64,000 nucleotides of DNA from an uncultured bacterium (GTDB taxonomy: Bacteria > Verrucomicrobiota > Lentisphaeria > Victivallales > UBA1829), in contig URNX01000001.1 of assembly GCA_900549415.1 (NCBI GenBank), positions 1-64,000 of the forward strand, written 5' to 3'. Positions 35,525-44,211 of the stretch are shown piece by piece (position 1 is the stretch's first letter; the number at the start of each line of letters is the position of its first letter). The notes below the pieces were generated by a model, which saw nothing but the letters and a program-made list of their open reading frames with translations, made no database searches and had not been told where the DNA came from. The translations under genes and the position numbers were made by a program.

Positions 35525-36840
35525 TTGTTTTTTCCTTTCTCCCCGGTCTGCTTCCACGTGCGGATGATTTTTTCCGTTCCGCGTTTCATTACCGGGTTGG
35601 CGGGTTTGAAGATGCTGCGGTAGGAGAAGAGCACGGAGCCGGAGATTTCCGGACGCCGCGAATTGTAACGGAACTGATTGAAAATCTCATTCGGATTGCT
35701 CCATTCGCGCGTGGTTCCGAGACGCGACGGGGCGTGTCCAATGTAAAGTTTCGTGCGTGTTCCGCGCGCCGTGGAAGACCACCAGTCCGCAAGCGCGGCA
35801 TATGCGGCGGAGTTATGCCCGAACGTCCAGTAAATCTGCGGAACGATGTAGTCTATCCAGTTTCCGCGCACCCATTTCCGGGTATCCGCGTGCTGAAGGG
35901 CGTACGATTCCGAGCCTTTCGTCAGCGACCCCGCCGGATGCGTCTTCACATTCGCCCAGATCCCGAACGGGCTGATTCCGAACTGAATGTTCTTGTGATA
36001 CCGCGCATTGCAGGAACGGATGACGTTGGAAAGCGAACCGACAAGCGTGTTGACATTTTCGCGGCGCCAGTCCTCCAGCGACATTCTGTTGCGGTTGTAG
36101 CGCAGGAATGTCGCGCGGTCGGCGGAGCCGGTTCCATCGTAAGGATAAAAATAATCGTCCAGATGAATGCCGTCCACATCGTACTTCGTCACGATCTCAT
36201 GAACCGTGTTGCAGAGAAAACGGATCACCGCGGGGTTGCCGGGGTCGAGAATCAGCTGGTTCTTGCCGTCCTTCCGGCGGATGCTGAGAACGCATTCCGG
36301 ATGTTTGCGCGCAAAGTTTCCCGGAGCTAGCGTGTTCAGATAAGTTTTTTTCCAGAGCGGAGTCGCCCCTGCGACGCGGTAAGGATTCAGCCACGCATGA
36401 AAGGCAAGCCCGCGGCGGTGCGCCTCCTGAATCATGAACGCGAGCGGATCGAATCCGTTCAGTCCAACGCCCTCACGTCCGGTCAGCCAACGCGACCACG
36501 GATTCAAATGCGACGGATAGAACGCGTCGTTGTTCGGGCGGATCTGAAACAGAATCGCGTTTGCGCCGATCGCTTTGAGATTGTTCACCACCGCCAGATA
36601 ATTCCGTTTGAACTCCGCCACGCTCCGGGAGACGGGAAAATCAATGTTTTCGACTGTCGCAACCCAGACCCCGCGGAATTCGCGCAGCTTCGGTCGATAA
36701 TTCGTCGGCACATACACGTGCGGTTTCGCGGCAAGATCTCCCGCATAGCGAACCGGTCCGCCGTGACGCGGATCGGTCAGACATTCAAACTGTGCAAACG
36801 CCGGAAGCGCGAACAGCAGCAAAAAAGAAAAAAGGCGCAT
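35521..36840 (-). CDS. GHL10 (DUF187) family glycosyl hydrolase
   Basis: A 439-aa secreted protein (signal peptide ending near FAQFE, residue ~17) of the GHL10/DUF187 family. The core begins LREFRGVWVATVENIDFP and includes QIRPNNDAFYPS, FHAWLNPYRV, VDGIHLDDYFYPY and the late YIVPQIYWTFG, a TIM-barrel pattern. Family members are thought to cut glycans of the cell wall or extracellular polymers. GAGG lies 8 nt upstream of the ATG at 36840. It is the first gene of the GHL10-repeat-PP2C operon. Confidence 0.9.
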   Translation of the reverse strand: MRLFSFLLLFALPAFAQFECLTDPRHGGPVRYAGDLAAKPHVYVPTNYRPKLREFRGVWVATVENIDFPVSRSVAEFKRNYLAVVNNLKAIGANAILFQIRPNNDAFYPSHLNPWSRWLTGREGVGLNGFDPLAFMIQEAHRRGLAFHAWLNPYRVAGATPLWKKTYLNTLAPGNFARKHPECVLSIRRKDGKNQLILDPGNPAVIRFLCNTVHEIVTKYDVDGIHLDDYFYPYDGTGSADRATFLRYNRNRMSLEDWRRENVNTLVGSLSNVIRSCNARYHKNIQFGISPFGIWANVKTHPAGSLTKGSESYALQHADTRKWVRGNWIDYIVPQIYWTFGHNSAAYAALADWWSSTARGTRTKLYIGHAPSRLGTTREWSNPNEIFNQFRYNSRRPEISGSVLFSYRSIFKPANPVMKRGTEKIIRTWKQTGEKGKNK

Positions 36841-36871
36841 GACAAATCCTCTCAGCAAAATTCAGTCCGGT

Positions 36872-36900
36872 ACGATAGCACAGAAAATGCGTTTTGTCAT
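36872..36900 (-). promoter_or_regulatory. Promoter of the GHL10 operon
   Basis: Minus strand ATGACA (36895-36900), a 17-bp spacer and TATCGT (36872-36877), about 32 bp ahead of the ATG at 36840. The -10 box is imperfect. Confidence 0.5.
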
Positions 36901-36928
36901 GCGGAATTTCAAAAAAAGTTGATTTTTT

Positions 36929-37489
36929 TCAATCCAGGAGCAGGACTTTCACGCCGATGCCGATCAGCACAAGCCCGCCCAGCACCTCGCATTTGTTCCC
37001 GAAGATGTGCCCGCCGCGCCGTCCCGCAATGCACCCCGCGCCGGAAATCAGAAACGTAACGAAACCGATGATCAGCACATCCGCAAGAATGTTCACACGC
37101 TTCAGGCATGCATAGCCGACGCCGATCAGAAGCGCATCAATGCTCGTCGCAAAGGAGAGGACAATCAGACGGACAAAGTTGAAGCCGGTGATTTTTTCCT
37201 CCTCGTCCCCGTCTTTCCGGAACGCCTCCCACACCATCTTCCCGCCGATTCCGAACAGCAGCAGAGCGGCAACGTAACGTCCGTAAGTCTGCACCAGGCT
37301 TCCGAAGAGCGAGCCGCCGAGCCAGCCGGCCGTCGGCATGAGCGACTGAAACACGCCGAACGACAGCGCCGTCGCAAGAATTTTCCGCCAGCTGAAGCTG
37401 TCGCGTTCGACTGCGCCGAGCGCCAGTGAAACGGCAAGAGCATCCATCGCAAGGCTCACGCCCAGCAAAACAGGTTCAATGAAAAACAT
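36929..37489 (-). CDS. mntP: Manganese efflux pump MntP
   Basis: A 186-aa membrane protein with six helices. The MntP (DUF204) pattern is clear: GVSLAMDALAVSLALG near the start and FATSIDALLIGVGYA in the second half, where paired Asp residues form the ion path. It exports Mn2+ from the cytoplasm. AGGAGG precedes the ATG. The leader holds a yybP-ykoY riboswitch, which senses Mn2+ and is the known regulator of this family, so both calls support each other. Confidence 0.95.
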   Translation of the reverse strand: MFFIEPVLLGVSLAMDALAVSLALGAVERDSFSWRKILATALSFGVFQSLMPTAGWLGGSLFGSLVQTYGRYVAALLLFGIGGKMVWEAFRKDGDEEEKITGFNFVRLIVLSFATSIDALLIGVGYACLKRVNILADVLIIGFVTFLISGAGCIAGRRGGHIFGNKCEVLGGLVLIGIGVKVLLLD

Positions 37490-37521
37490 AAATCCTCCTG
37501 ACCGCGTCTTTCATTATAAAA

Positions 37522-37555
37522 CCGGACAGGGGAAAACGGCAGAGACCCTGTACGG
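37522..37555 (-). promoter_or_regulatory. Expression-platform hairpin of the Mn2+ riboswitch
   Basis: On the minus strand CCGTACAGGG pairs with CCCTGTCCGG (9 of 10 pairs) and is followed by TTTTAT, a weak terminator. Just upstream GTATGGC can pair with GCCGTAC, which overlaps the first arm, so the two hairpins exclude each other. Confidence 0.55.
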
Positions 37556-37560
37556 CTGAA

Positions 37561-37672
37561 CGCCATACCTGAGTCTCATTTTTGAATGCAAGCCAGGCTG
37601 TATTCGGGGACAGCCGGTATGTTGACTTGCCGCACGGAGCGGGAACTCCGCGAAACTACTCCCTCATGTATA
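37561..37672 (-). promoter_or_regulatory. yybP-ykoY (Mn2+) riboswitch
   Basis: Read on the minus strand, the leader has GAGGGAGTAG, a GGAG/CTCC hairpin, GCAAG, the conserved loop TCAACATACC, a GGCTGT/ACAGCC hairpin, CTTGC and GAGACTCAGGTATGG. GGGAGTAG and TCAACATAC are the conserved loops of this class. CTCAT/ATGAG can close the aptamer. It lies in the 5' leader of mntP. Confidence 0.88.
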
Positions 37673-37679
37673 TGAGTAT

Positions 37680-37707
37680 ACTATACCTCGGTTTCCCCGA
37701 TTTTCAA
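37680..37707 (-). promoter_or_regulatory. mntP promoter
   Basis: TTGAAA (37702-37707), a 16-bp spacer and TATAGT (37680-37685) on the minus strand. The start site falls at about 37673, so the riboswitch lies at the very 5' end of the transcript. Confidence 0.75.
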
Positions 37708-37713
37708 GTCTTT

Positions 37714-38484
37714 TTACTTCTGTCTTGCCAGAAAATCCGCGATATGCGCTTCGATATCCGGATAAAGCCGGTGCGGCGTGCTGTCCGGAATCCAGATGCG
37801 ATGCGAAAAACCGTGCTCGTCTTTCTCATAATAATAAGATTCACCGGGTGTGCCGTTTTTGTGAACCGCCTCCAGAAAGCGTTCGGCGGAAGCAATCGGA
37901 ACCACGTTGTCGCGGTAATCATGCGTGCAGAGAATTGCAGGGCTCGACGGCGTCAGGAAGTTTGCGGGAGCGATCGACGCCAGCTCCTCCCGGGACGGCA
38001 CGTGTCCGAACAGCGTTTCGTAGCGGTTCGGATTCGCGGCGAAATCCGGCTCGACATCCGCGATTCCGGAGATCGAAACAATCCCGGCGACGCGCTCCGG
38101 CGGAAGACGGAGTCCGGTCATCAGCGCGAGATGCCCGCCCGCGGAACCGCCCATGACGAAAATGCGGCTCCGGTCAAAACCCTGAAATTCGGGGATCTGC
38201 GCATCCAGGAAAAAGCGTCCGGCTTCCAGACAGTCGTCTCCGCACGCAGGCCACGGAACCCGAGAGCTCAACCGGTAGTTGATATTGTAGACCGCCATTT
38301 TCAGTTCCTGGCAGAGCCAGAGAGCAACGCCGGCGAAAGTGCTTTTCTCCTGCGCGCACCAGCCTCCGCCGTGAATCGTCAGAACCGCTTTTGTTTCAGG
38401 GGTGACGTCACCGGGAAGATAGAGGTCGCCGAGCCCGCGGAAACCGAGCTCCGGATTGTAAGCAATACTGTTGATGACGCGCAT
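37714..38484 (-). CDS. Alpha/beta hydrolase, BD-FAE/esterase type
   Basis: A 256-aa cytoplasmic esterase. It has the oxyanion segment TIHGGGWC (residues ~38-45), the nucleophile elbow MGGSAGGH, and a likely catalytic Asp and His in HDYRDNVVP and EKDEHGFSHR. The arrangement fits the BD-FAE and carboxylesterase groups that deacylate plant polysaccharide esters or small esters. The ATG at 38484 has GGAGAG upstream, so a longer frame is rejected. It is monocistronic, with its 3' end next to the mntP promoter. Confidence 0.85.
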   Translation of the reverse strand: MRVINSIAYNPELGFRGLGDLYLPGDVTPETKAVLTIHGGGWCAQEKSTFAGVALWLCQELKMAVYNINYRLSSRVPWPACGDDCLEAGRFFLDAQIPEFQGFDRSRIFVMGGSAGGHLALMTGLRLPPERVAGIVSISGIADVEPDFAANPNRYETLFGHVPSREELASIAPANFLTPSSPAILCTHDYRDNVVPIASAERFLEAVHKNGTPGESYYYEKDEHGFSHRIWIPDSTPHRLYPDIEAHIADFLARQK

Positions 38485-38653
38485 TGGGAAAACTCTCCTT
38501 TTTCTATTGAAATTCATGCAATATACAGCGAAAAAAAGCATTCTGCAACTCACCGGAAAAAATTATTGTTATTTTTTTGTTTCGGCGCTTTTTTTTCCGG
38601 CGATTTATGATACATTATAGGACTCAATTTCTAACCCGGAGAATGGATGAAAG

Positions 38654-39790
38654 ATGGGCGACATACTGCGATTTGAAAACATTACGAAACGTTACAGCAA
38701 GCAAACCGTGCTTGACAACGTTTCTCTCTCCATCGGAGCAGGAGAAATCTTCTCGCTGCTCGGTCCCAGCGGCTGCGGTAAAACCACACTGCTGCGTATT
38801 TGCGGGGGATTCGAAGCTCCCGATTCCGGACGCGTCATTCTCGACGGCAAGGACATCACAGACCTTCCCCCGAACAAACGGGAAATCCGCACAGTCTTCC
38901 AGAACTATGCGCTCTTCCCTCACATGACCGTCTGGGACAATATCGCCTTCGGCCTCAAAATCGCAGGTGCTGACAAGCGGAAAATCAACGACGAAGTCCA
39001 GAAATATCTCGAACTCGTCCAGCTTGTCGGACACGAACGCAAGAAACCCGGACAGCTCAGCGGCGGCCAGCGCCAGCGCGTCGCCATTGCCCGCGCGCTC
39101 ATCAACAAACCGAAAGTCCTGCTGCTTGATGAACCGCTCGCCGCGCTCGACCTCAAGCTCCGCCAGAGAATGCTGATCGAACTCGACACGATTCACGACG
39201 ACGTCGGAATCACCTTCCTCTTTGTCACACACGACCAGCAGGAGGCGATGAGCATCAGCGATCATATCGCCGTTCTTCATCAGGGCAACGTTGAACAGAC
39301 CGGAACCCCCGTCGAACTCTATGAAGCCCCCAAGAACAGCTTCGTCGCCGCGTTCATCGGCGACACCAACTTCTTCGACGGCGTCGTGGAATCGGTCGAC
39401 GGCGACTACTGCAAACTCAAAATCGACGGCTTCCCCTCCCTGCGCGTCTACAACGACAAACACGTGCAGCCCGGCGGGAAAGTCAACCTCAGCATCCGGC
39501 CGGAGAAATTCATGATCTCCGCCGTAAAACCCGAAGTGACAGACTCCAACACGAACCTGCTTCAAGGCAAGGTCGAAGAGGTCATCTATCTCGGCGCACA
39601 CACCCGCTACTGGGTCCGTGTGCAGGACTGGCGGATCTCCGTCATCAAACAGCATTACAGCTACGCGCTCGACGAGCGGAACATCAAGTGGGACGACAAC
39701 GTCTGGCTGAAGTTCGAAGGCGACAACGCCTACATGCTGGAACGCTACACCGAGGCGGACGAGAACCTGCTCGCCCTCCCCGACCTCTGA
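38654..39790 (+). CDS. potA: Spermidine/putrescine ABC transporter ATPase
   Basis: A 378-aa ATPase that drives polyamine import. Walker A is GPSGCGKTT, the signature LSGGQRQRVAIARAL, Walker B LLLDEPLAALD, and a TOBE-type domain follows after ~residue 270. It begins a four-gene operon with two permeases and a binding protein in the usual potABCD order. potB starts 13 nt after the stop. Upstream there is only a weak CGGAG site 13 nt before the ATG. Confidence 0.94.
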   Translation: MGDILRFENITKRYSKQTVLDNVSLSIGAGEIFSLLGPSGCGKTTLLRICGGFEAPDSGRVILDGKDITDLPPNKREIRTVFQNYALFPHMTVWDNIAFGLKIAGADKRKINDEVQKYLELVQLVGHERKKPGQLSGGQRQRVAIARALINKPKVLLLDEPLAALDLKLRQRMLIELDTIHDDVGITFLFVTHDQQEAMSISDHIAVLHQGNVEQTGTPVELYEAPKNSFVAAFIGDTNFFDGVVESVDGDYCKLKIDGFPSLRVYNDKHVQPGGKVNLSIRPEKFMISAVKPEVTDSNTNLLQGKVEEVIYLGAHTRYWVRVQDWRISVIKQHYSYALDERNIKWDDNVWLKFEGDNAYMLERYTEADENLLALPDL

Positions 39791-39803
39791 GGCGGAGCGC
39801 GAA

Positions 39804-40679
39804 ATGAAAAACCGCTGGATGAACTTCTTCCTGGGTCTGCCCTCCTTTGTCTGGCTGATCCTCTTTTACGCACTCCCGGTCTTCATCGTCTTCCTGCTCG
39901 CGTTCAAACCCGTCGATCCCTTCGGCGGAATCGGCGCGGGCTGGACTCTGCACACGATTCAGGACCTCTCCAACCCGAGCTACCCCTCGATCATCTGGAG
40001 AACGATCTGGCTGGGCATCGTCTCGACTCTCGTCTGCATCCTCGTCGCCGTGCCGATCGCATACCACCTCTCGCGCATGGCGCCGCGCACTCGAAGCATC
40101 GTCCTCATGCTCATCATCGTGCCGTTCTGGACGAATTTTCTGATCCGCATCTACGCGTGGAAAGTCTTCCTCCACCCCGATGGCATCCTCAAGAAAGTGC
40201 TTGTGTTCATCGGGCTCATCCCCGAAGAAACCATGCTGCTCTACAATCAGTGGGCAGTCCTCGCTGTGATGATCTACACCTATCTCCCGTTCGCAATCCT
40301 GCCGATCTACGCGGCGGCGGACAAATTTGACTTTGCCCTCCTCGATGCGGCGAAAGACCTCGGCGCGAGCGCATTTCAGGCGTTCCGCAAAGTCTTCGTC
40401 CCGGGTGTCTCCAAAGGAATCTGGACGGCGGTCATGGTCGTCCTCATCCCCGCGTTCGGCGCGTACCTGATCCCCGACCTCGTCGGCGGTCCCACAAGCG
40501 AGCTGATCGGCGACAAAATCGCGCAGCGCGTCTTCACCGAACGCAATCTTCCCCACGCAAGCGCACTCTCGGCCGTGCTGATGCTGGCGGTCTTCATCCC
40601 CCTCATCCTCGCCGTCTGGCTGCGCAGAATCCAGAACGCGGTATCCGTCCGCGGAAACAAAAGCAGGGTGACAAAATGA
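39804..40679 (+). CDS. potB: Spermidine/putrescine permease PotB
   Basis: A 291-aa permease with six membrane helices. The BPD_transp_1 EAA-type loop is seen as DAAKDLGASAFQAFRKVFVPG (about residues 184-204), where it contacts PotA. It pairs with PotC to form the polyamine channel. Its start has GGCGGAG upstream and its stop overlaps the start of potC by 4 nt (ATGA). Confidence 0.93.
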   Translation: MKNRWMNFFLGLPSFVWLILFYALPVFIVFLLAFKPVDPFGGIGAGWTLHTIQDLSNPSYPSIIWRTIWLGIVSTLVCILVAVPIAYHLSRMAPRTRSIVLMLIIVPFWTNFLIRIYAWKVFLHPDGILKKVLVFIGLIPEETMLLYNQWAVLAVMIYTYLPFAILPIYAAADKFDFALLDAAKDLGASAFQAFRKVFVPGVSKGIWTAVMVVLIPAFGAYLIPDLVGGPTSELIGDKIAQRVFTERNLPHASALSAVLMLAVFIPLILAVWLRRIQNAVSVRGNKSRVTK

Positions 40680-41500
40680 GCAAATGCAACCGCCACAGCC
40701 GTTTCCCGATGGTCGTGACTCTCATCACGCTCATCTTCTTCTACGCTCCGCTGATCATCGTGGCGACAGCCTCCTTCAACGCCAGCAAATACGGCGGGCG
40801 CTGGACGGGCTTTTCGCTGAAGTGGTATCAGAAACTGTTCAGCGACTACTCGATCTGGGAAGCGCTTTCCAACACGCTGATCATTGCGTTGATCGCGACA
40901 TTCTTCTCCACGCTTCTCGGCACGCTCGCGGCGCTCGCGCTGTACCGGAGCCGGAGCCGCTTCCGCGGACTCTACTACGCGCTCGTCTACTCTCCGCTCG
41001 TGGTCCCCGACATTCTTCTCGGAATCAGCCTGCTGCTCCTTTTCGTCAGCATTCTGTCCGTCTGCGGAACATGGGTCGAACAGCTCACGGGAATCAAAAT
41101 GGAGCTCGGAATGACAACGATTATCATCGCGCACATCACCTTCTGCATGAGCTATGTCACCATGGTGGTGCTCGGACGTCTCCAGGATTTCGATTCCTCG
41201 CTGATTGAAGCTGCGCAGGACCTCGGCGCAAACAGCCTTCAGACTTTCTTCAAGGTGACCCTTCCGGTCATTTCACCCGGAGTGATTGCGGGCGCGCTGT
41301 TCGCTTTCACCCTGTCGATCGACGATTTTGTCATTACGTTCTTCGTCAAGGGAGCGGGAGACACGACACTGCCGATCTACATTCAGAGCGCAATGCGGCG
41401 CGGAACACCCGCCGTCATCAACGCCCTGTCGGTGGTGTTTCTGATCTTCACGTTCGTCCTTGTGTTTATCAGCCAAAAACTATTGGAGCCCAAAAAATGA
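40676..41500 (+). CDS. potC: Spermidine/putrescine permease PotC
   Basis: A 274-aa permease with six helices. The EAA loop reads EAAQDLGANSLQTFFKVTLP, followed by the ISPGVIAGALFAFTLSIDDF segment common to PotC. It overlaps potB and potD by 4 nt each, so the three genes are translationally coupled. Confidence 0.93.
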   Translation: MSKCNRHSRFPMVVTLITLIFFYAPLIIVATASFNASKYGGRWTGFSLKWYQKLFSDYSIWEALSNTLIIALIATFFSTLLGTLAALALYRSRSRFRGLYYALVYSPLVVPDILLGISLLLLFVSILSVCGTWVEQLTGIKMELGMTTIIIAHITFCMSYVTMVVLGRLQDFDSSLIEAAQDLGANSLQTFFKVTLPVISPGVIAGALFAFTLSIDDFVITFFVKGAGDTTLPIYIQSAMRRGTPAVINALSVVFLIFTFVLVFISQKLLEPKK

Positions 41501-42531
41501 AGAAAACACTGTTCCTCGCCGGGATGGTCCTCGCCGCGCTTCTCGCAGTCTCCTGCGGAAAGCCCAAGCAAGTCCTCCACATCTACAACTGGGGTGACTA
41601 CATCTCAAACGATGTCGTCAAAAAATTTGAAAAGGAGTTCAACTGTAACGTTAAAGTTGATGTTTTCGACTCCAATGAAGCGATGTATGCCAAGCTCAAA
41701 GCCGGTGCAGGCGGCTACGACATCATCGTTCCCTCCTCCTACATGGCGGAACTCATGCAGCGCCAGGGCATGCTCCTCACGCTCGACCACTCCAAACTCC
41801 CGAACGTCGACAAATACATTGACCAGTCCTACATCAAGTATTCGCTCGACAAAAAGCTTGAGTACACCGTTCCCTACTTCGCCAGCTTCACCGGCATCGG
41901 CTACAACAAGGACAAAGTCAAGAACTTCGAGCCGACCTGGCGCATGTTCGAACGTCCCGAACTCAAAAACCGCACCTCTCTGCTGAACGACCAGCGCGAA
42001 GTCCTCGGCGTCGCTCTCCGCACGCTCGGATTCGACGTCAACTCCACCAAACAGGAGGAAATCGACAAAGCCGTGGAACTCGTCCAGGTCTGGAAAAAAC
42101 AGATCGCCAAATTTGAAGTCGACGACGCCAAGCGCGCGCTCGCTTCCGGCGAATTCAATATGATCCAGACTTACAGCGGCGACATGCTTCAGGTTTCCGC
42201 AGAGAATCCCTCCATCGTGTTCGTGATCCCGAAAGAAGGCTCCACCTTCACGTTCGACAACTTCGCGATTCTGAAAAACAGTCCGAATCCGGATCTTGCG
42301 CACAAATTCATCGACTTCATCTACCGCCCGGAGATTTCCGCCGAGAACATGGATGAAATCATGTACATCACGCCGAACACCGAAGGCATGAAGCTTGTCA
42401 GCGAAACACTCCGCAAGAACCCCGCGTTCATGCTTCCCGAATCCGTCCGTGCAACCTGCACCGCTCTTCAGGATCTCGGCGCCGACAACGGCAAGTTCAT
42501 CAAGGCATGGGATAAGATCCGTCAGGAATAA
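41497..42531 (+). CDS. potD: Polyamine-binding lipoprotein PotD
   Basis: A 344-aa substrate-binding lipoprotein with lipobox LAVSC (Cys 20). The mature part starts with HIYNWGDYISNDVVKKFEKE and continues with VFDSNEAMYAKLKAG and YDIIVPSSYMAELM, the PotD/PotF fold. Trp in NWGDY is the usual polyamine-contact residue. It delivers spermidine or putrescine to PotBC. An intrinsic terminator follows directly. Confidence 0.94.
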   Translation: MKKTLFLAGMVLAALLAVSCGKPKQVLHIYNWGDYISNDVVKKFEKEFNCNVKVDVFDSNEAMYAKLKAGAGGYDIIVPSSYMAELMQRQGMLLTLDHSKLPNVDKYIDQSYIKYSLDKKLEYTVPYFASFTGIGYNKDKVKNFEPTWRMFERPELKNRTSLLNDQREVLGVALRTLGFDVNSTKQEEIDKAVELVQVWKKQIAKFEVDDAKRALASGEFNMIQTYSGDMLQVSAENPSIVFVIPKEGSTFTFDNFAILKNSPNPDLAHKFIDFIYRPEISAENMDEIMYITPNTEGMKLVSETLRKNPAFMLPESVRATCTALQDLGADNGKFIKAWDKIRQE

Positions 42532-42552
42532 TCCCCTCCCGCCTGTTCTCTC

Positions 42553-42588
42553 AGAGGCTGTCCCCTGCAACGGACAGCCTCTTTTTTT
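42553..42588 (+). terminator. Intrinsic terminator of potABCD
   Basis: An 11-bp perfect stem (AGAGGCTGTCC with GGACAGCCTCT), an 8-nt loop and a run of seven T, 22 nt after the potD stop. Confidence 0.95.
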
Positions 42589-42605
42589 GTTCTGAAAATG
42601 GATAT

Positions 42606-42644
42606 AAAAAAAACCCCGCCCCCGGCACGGCGCCGGAGACGGGG
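42606..42644 (-). terminator. Intrinsic terminator of the Gfo/Idh gene
   Basis: On the minus strand a GC-rich hairpin with CCCCG/CGGGG ends (42614-42644) is followed by a T8 run (42606-42613). It lies back to back with the potABCD terminator. Confidence 0.85.
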
Positions 42645-42660
42645 GAAAAGGAAGTCGGAC

Positions 42661-43965
42661 TCAGTGAGACATCACTTCGGTAAGATCGATGATCTGTCCG
42701 GATGTGATGGACTTGAACACCGCGTCGCCGATGGAGATCGCGGCAAGACCGTCGCGGGAGTTCGCGAGAATATCGTACGGACGATCCTCTTCGACTCCGA
42801 GGAAGACGTCTTCCTGGATGCCGGAATCGCCGCCGCCATGTCCGCCGATGCCCGGTCTGACCGAGAGACGTTCGCGGGAACCGAAGATCGGATAGTAGTC
42901 GACATAGTGGTCGTGTTCACGCGGGCACGGGAACGCGGTTGCGCCGGCTCCGCCCCACTCTTCCGCCTCAATGCGGCCGTGCGTTCCGTTGATTGCCAGA
43001 CGGTAGCCCTCGTACGGAGTTGAGAAGTTGGCGGAATAGTTCAGGAGCACGCCGTTTGCATACTTGACGTCTGCAACAATGGTATCCTGAATGTTGATTT
43101 CGGAATCGAAGATGCACATGTCGGGACGGTAGATCGACGGAGTGTAAAGAACGCCTTTGCTCTCATCGAAGCTGTCGAGGTGATCGTCGTGAACCTTGGT
43201 GACGGTTGCGCGGGATTCCCAGCGGTTCTTGTATGCGCATTTTCTGCGTTCCGCGCAGTCGGAGCAATGGCGTCCGTCCTTCTTCGAGGGATTGAACGGA
43301 CCGTTCGGACCGTAGTGATTCAGAGCGCCGAACGCATGGACCAGCTGCGGATCCGGGCTGCCGATCCACCAGTTGACGAGGTCGAAGTGATGGCTGGCCT
43401 TGTGAATCGAGAGGCTTCCGGAGTTTTCGCGCATGCGGTTCCAGCGGTTGAAATAGCTCGAACCGTGCTTGATGTCGATGTACCAGTTGAGGTCGACGTG
43501 GGTGACGCGGCCGATCTTTCCGGCAAGAACCAGCTCGCGGAGGAGTCTGTGCTGCGGATTGTAACGGTAGTTGAAGGTGCAGGTGACTTTGCCTTTGGAC
43601 TTTTTTTCGGCTTCACGGACCTTGATGGCGTCTTCCCAGCAGGTGGTCATCGGTTTTTCCGTGACGACGTCAAGTCCCTTTTCGAGAGCTTTGAGAATAT
43701 AGGTGACGTGGTAGCAGTCGCGGCAGACGACGAAAATGACATCCGGCTTGGTCTCTTCAACCATCTTGTCGAATTCATCCGGCATGTAGGTCGGAACATT
43801 TGCGGATTCGGGAATCTCGCGTTTGCAGACGGTGAAGCGGAGCGGGTCGATATCCAGCATTCCGACGAATTCGGCTGAGTTGGCGAACTCGTGGTACATC
43901 GGCTGAATCCACATGTAAAGGGCACGTCCGGAAACTCCGCAGACGGCATAACGGCGTTTTGTCAT
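42661..43965 (-). CDS. Gfo/Idh/MocA family oxidoreductase
   Basis: A 434-aa NAD(P)-dependent sugar dehydrogenase-like protein. The N-terminal Rossmann part starts RRYAVCGVSGRALYMW, then DVIFVVCRDCYHVTYI and GLDVVTEKPMTTCWEDAIK, with the EKP lysine typical of the family. The C-terminal part contains SIHKASHHFDLVNWWIGS, the catalytic HxxD/H region. A Cys cluster (CSDCAERRKCAY, about 232-243) is an addition I cannot explain. Substrate unknown, probably a sugar or inositol. AGGAGGAAG precedes the ATG. It is monocistronic and controlled by a promoter containing a LacI-type operator. Confidence 0.9.
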   Translation of the reverse strand: MTKRRYAVCGVSGRALYMWIQPMYHEFANSAEFVGMLDIDPLRFTVCKREIPESANVPTYMPDEFDKMVEETKPDVIFVVCRDCYHVTYILKALEKGLDVVTEKPMTTCWEDAIKVREAEKKSKGKVTCTFNYRYNPQHRLLRELVLAGKIGRVTHVDLNWYIDIKHGSSYFNRWNRMRENSGSLSIHKASHHFDLVNWWIGSPDPQLVHAFGALNHYGPNGPFNPSKKDGRHCSDCAERRKCAYKNRWESRATVTKVHDDHLDSFDESKGVLYTPSIYRPDMCIFDSEINIQDTIVADVKYANGVLLNYSANFSTPYEGYRLAINGTHGRIEAEEWGGAGATAFPCPREHDHYVDYYPIFGSRERLSVRPGIGGHGGGDSGIQEDVFLGVEEDRPYDILANSRDGLAAISIGDAVFKSITSGQIIDLTEVMSH

Positions 43966-44048
43966 AATCTTCCTCCTTGAGTGGTTGTTTTATGGATTCC
44001 CTGAACCAATTCCGCATGCTTCAGAGCGTCCTTCATGACAATGGAATA

Positions 44049-44076
44049 AATATACTGCCAACGTTGGCAATGTCAA
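44049..44076 (-). promoter_or_regulatory. Promoter with LacI-type operator
   Basis: Minus strand TTGACA (44071-44076), a 16-bp spacer and TATATT (44049-44054). The spacer holds TGCCAACGTTGGCA (44056-44069), a perfect 14-bp palindrome with a central CG, as in LacI/GalR-family operators. Binding there would block RNA polymerase. No LacI-family gene is in the window. Confidence 0.85.
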
Positions 44077-44126
44077 GTCTTTTTCCAATTTTTTTTCAGA
44101 AAAAGCTTTTTTCGCGCTTCCGCTGT

Positions 44127-44155
44127 TTGCATTTTCCGCGCCCCGGTTCTATATT
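44127..44155 (+). promoter_or_regulatory. Promoter of the sialate O-acetylesterase gene
   Basis: TTGCAT (44127-44132), a 17-bp spacer and TATATT (44150-44155), 57 nt ahead of the ATG. Confidence 0.7.
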
Positions 44156-44211
44156 AAAAATGCCGTATGGGAATCAGAAAAAAACTCAACAAAACAAATG
44201 AGGATATGCAA

